This document shows positions 38,424 to 38,789 of a DNA stretch of 38,789 bases, in pieces (the stretch's first letter is position 1; every line of letters starts with the position of its first letter). Origin of the DNA: an uncultured Bacteroidia bacterium (GTDB lineage: Bacteria > Bacteroidota > Bacteroidia > Bacteroidales > UBA932); NCBI GenBank assembly GCA_902790635.1, contig CADASN010000017.1:1-38789 (forward strand), read 5' to 3'. A model generated the notes under the pieces. That model searched no databases. It was given only the letters and a program-made list of their open reading frames with translations, and was not told the DNA's origin. The position numbers were made by a program, and so were the translations under genes.

Positions 38424-38458
38424 CGGAAAAAAGGGCGCAAAAAAAGATGCAGAAAAAT

Positions 38459-38488
38459 TTGCGTGTTCAAAAAAAGTGACTACCTTTG
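38459..38488 (+). promoter_or_regulatory. rRNA operon promoter P1
   Basis: TTG (38459-38461), 19 nt, TACCTTTG (38481-38488), with a TTCAAAAAAAGTGA spacer. Nearly identical to P2 112 nt downstream. Confidence 0.8.
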
Positions 38489-38570
38489 CAACCCCTTTCG
38501 GAAACGGGGGGAGCAAAAGTTCTTTCGCAGCGTTGAATTCAAATTTTTTCGAAAAATATTTCCGAAAGAT

Positions 38571-38600
38571 TTGCGGATTCAAAAAAAGTGATTACCTTTG
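38571..38600 (+). promoter_or_regulatory. rRNA operon promoter P2
   Basis: TTG (38571-38573), 19 nt, TACCTTTG (38593-38600), same A-rich spacer as P1. An AT-rich stretch (38540-38565) before it could act as an UP-like element. Confidence 0.8.
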
Positions 38601-38604
38601 CAAT

Positions 38605-38789
38605 CCCGATTTGAAAAAGGGGTTGGCCATCAGCCGAGGAGGCTGGTTTTTTTAGCGCCAATTTTGAGAGATCTTTGAAAAGACTGACATAGATAAGTAC
38701 AAGCAAGTACCGAGAAACTAAGAATCGAGAGCGTTGATTTCTTTATAGAGAATCAAGGTGTCAGGAGAGAACTAGAGTATAAGAAAATA
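38605..38789 (+). other. leader of an rRNA operon (16S gene beyond the right edge)
   Basis: After P2 the sequence holds a terminator-like hairpin and then AGATCTTTGAAAAGACTGACATAG and a purine-rich stretch to the window end. A TCTTTGAAA-like box followed by such a tract is what precedes 16S rRNA in Bacteroidales. No 16S sequence itself is included. Confidence 0.75.
38629..38653 (+). terminator. terminator-like hairpin inside the rRNA leader
   Basis: ATCAGCC (38629-38635), loop GAGGA, GGCTGGT (38641-38647) form a 7-bp stem with one G.U, followed by a run of seven T. It lies about 25 nt after the P2 start and before the pre-16S leader, so it could attenuate rRNA transcription. Confidence 0.55.

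Overview
The window reads as chromosomal DNA of a fairly GC-rich member of the Bacteroidales. The reasons are Bacteroidetes-type promoters (TTG, about 20 nt, TAnnTTTG) before many genes, no Shine-Dalgarno sequences, tRNAs without encoded CCA, a type V (FimA/Mfa1-like) pilus locus built from lipoprotein pilins, and BspA-like surface repeats. The genus cannot be fixed from sequence alone; an uncultured gut or rumen Bacteroidales lineage is a guess.

Layout. 1-780 has no gene and is packed with hairpin-forming repeats. A tRNA-Ser (-) follows, then an outer-membrane beta-barrel gene (+) and a secreted GH9-type glycoside hydrolase (+). Next come a tRNA-Val (+) and a gene-poor stretch (4.5-5.8 kb) with palindromes, a candidate small RNA, a small basic ORF and the broken tail of an Rpn/PD-(D/E)XK nuclease gene.

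From about 22.9 kb down to 5.8 kb runs one long minus-strand operon: a DUF3868/OmpA/DUF3575 protein, a DUF5119 lipoprotein, four related fimbrillins, a FimA/Mfa-type minor pilin, a 1583-aa DUF4906-like presumed tip protein, a 997-aa lipoprotein with 19 BspA-like repeats, and a small helix-turn-helix protein. Most junctions are 1-20 nt apart or overlapping. The likely product is an elaborate type V pilus, with the DUF3575/OmpA protein in the envelope, fimbrillins as shaft and accessory subunits, and the large proteins as adhesive cap. The last two genes are the least expected members.

Upstream is a PspC-PadR-PspC envelope-stress-type operon (-). After it come a beta-barrel protein, rnhA and proC (+), a SpoU/TrmH methyltransferase (-), glyA (+), a PL26-type rhamnogalacturonan exolyase (-), groES-groEL (+), and a 1241-aa LamG-domain secreted protein (-) whose 3' end overlaps groEL. 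The polysaccharide-active genes are isolated, with no SusC/SusD pair. The window ends in the leader of an rRNA operon: two near-identical tandem promoters, a terminator-like hairpin and the pre-16S leader. 16S should start just beyond the right edge.

The least ordinary signals are the extended pilus operon, a dispersed repeat forming part of a lipoprotein signal peptide, families of T-loop hairpins, a promoter-plus-terminator small RNA, and a sigma-54-like motif before groES.
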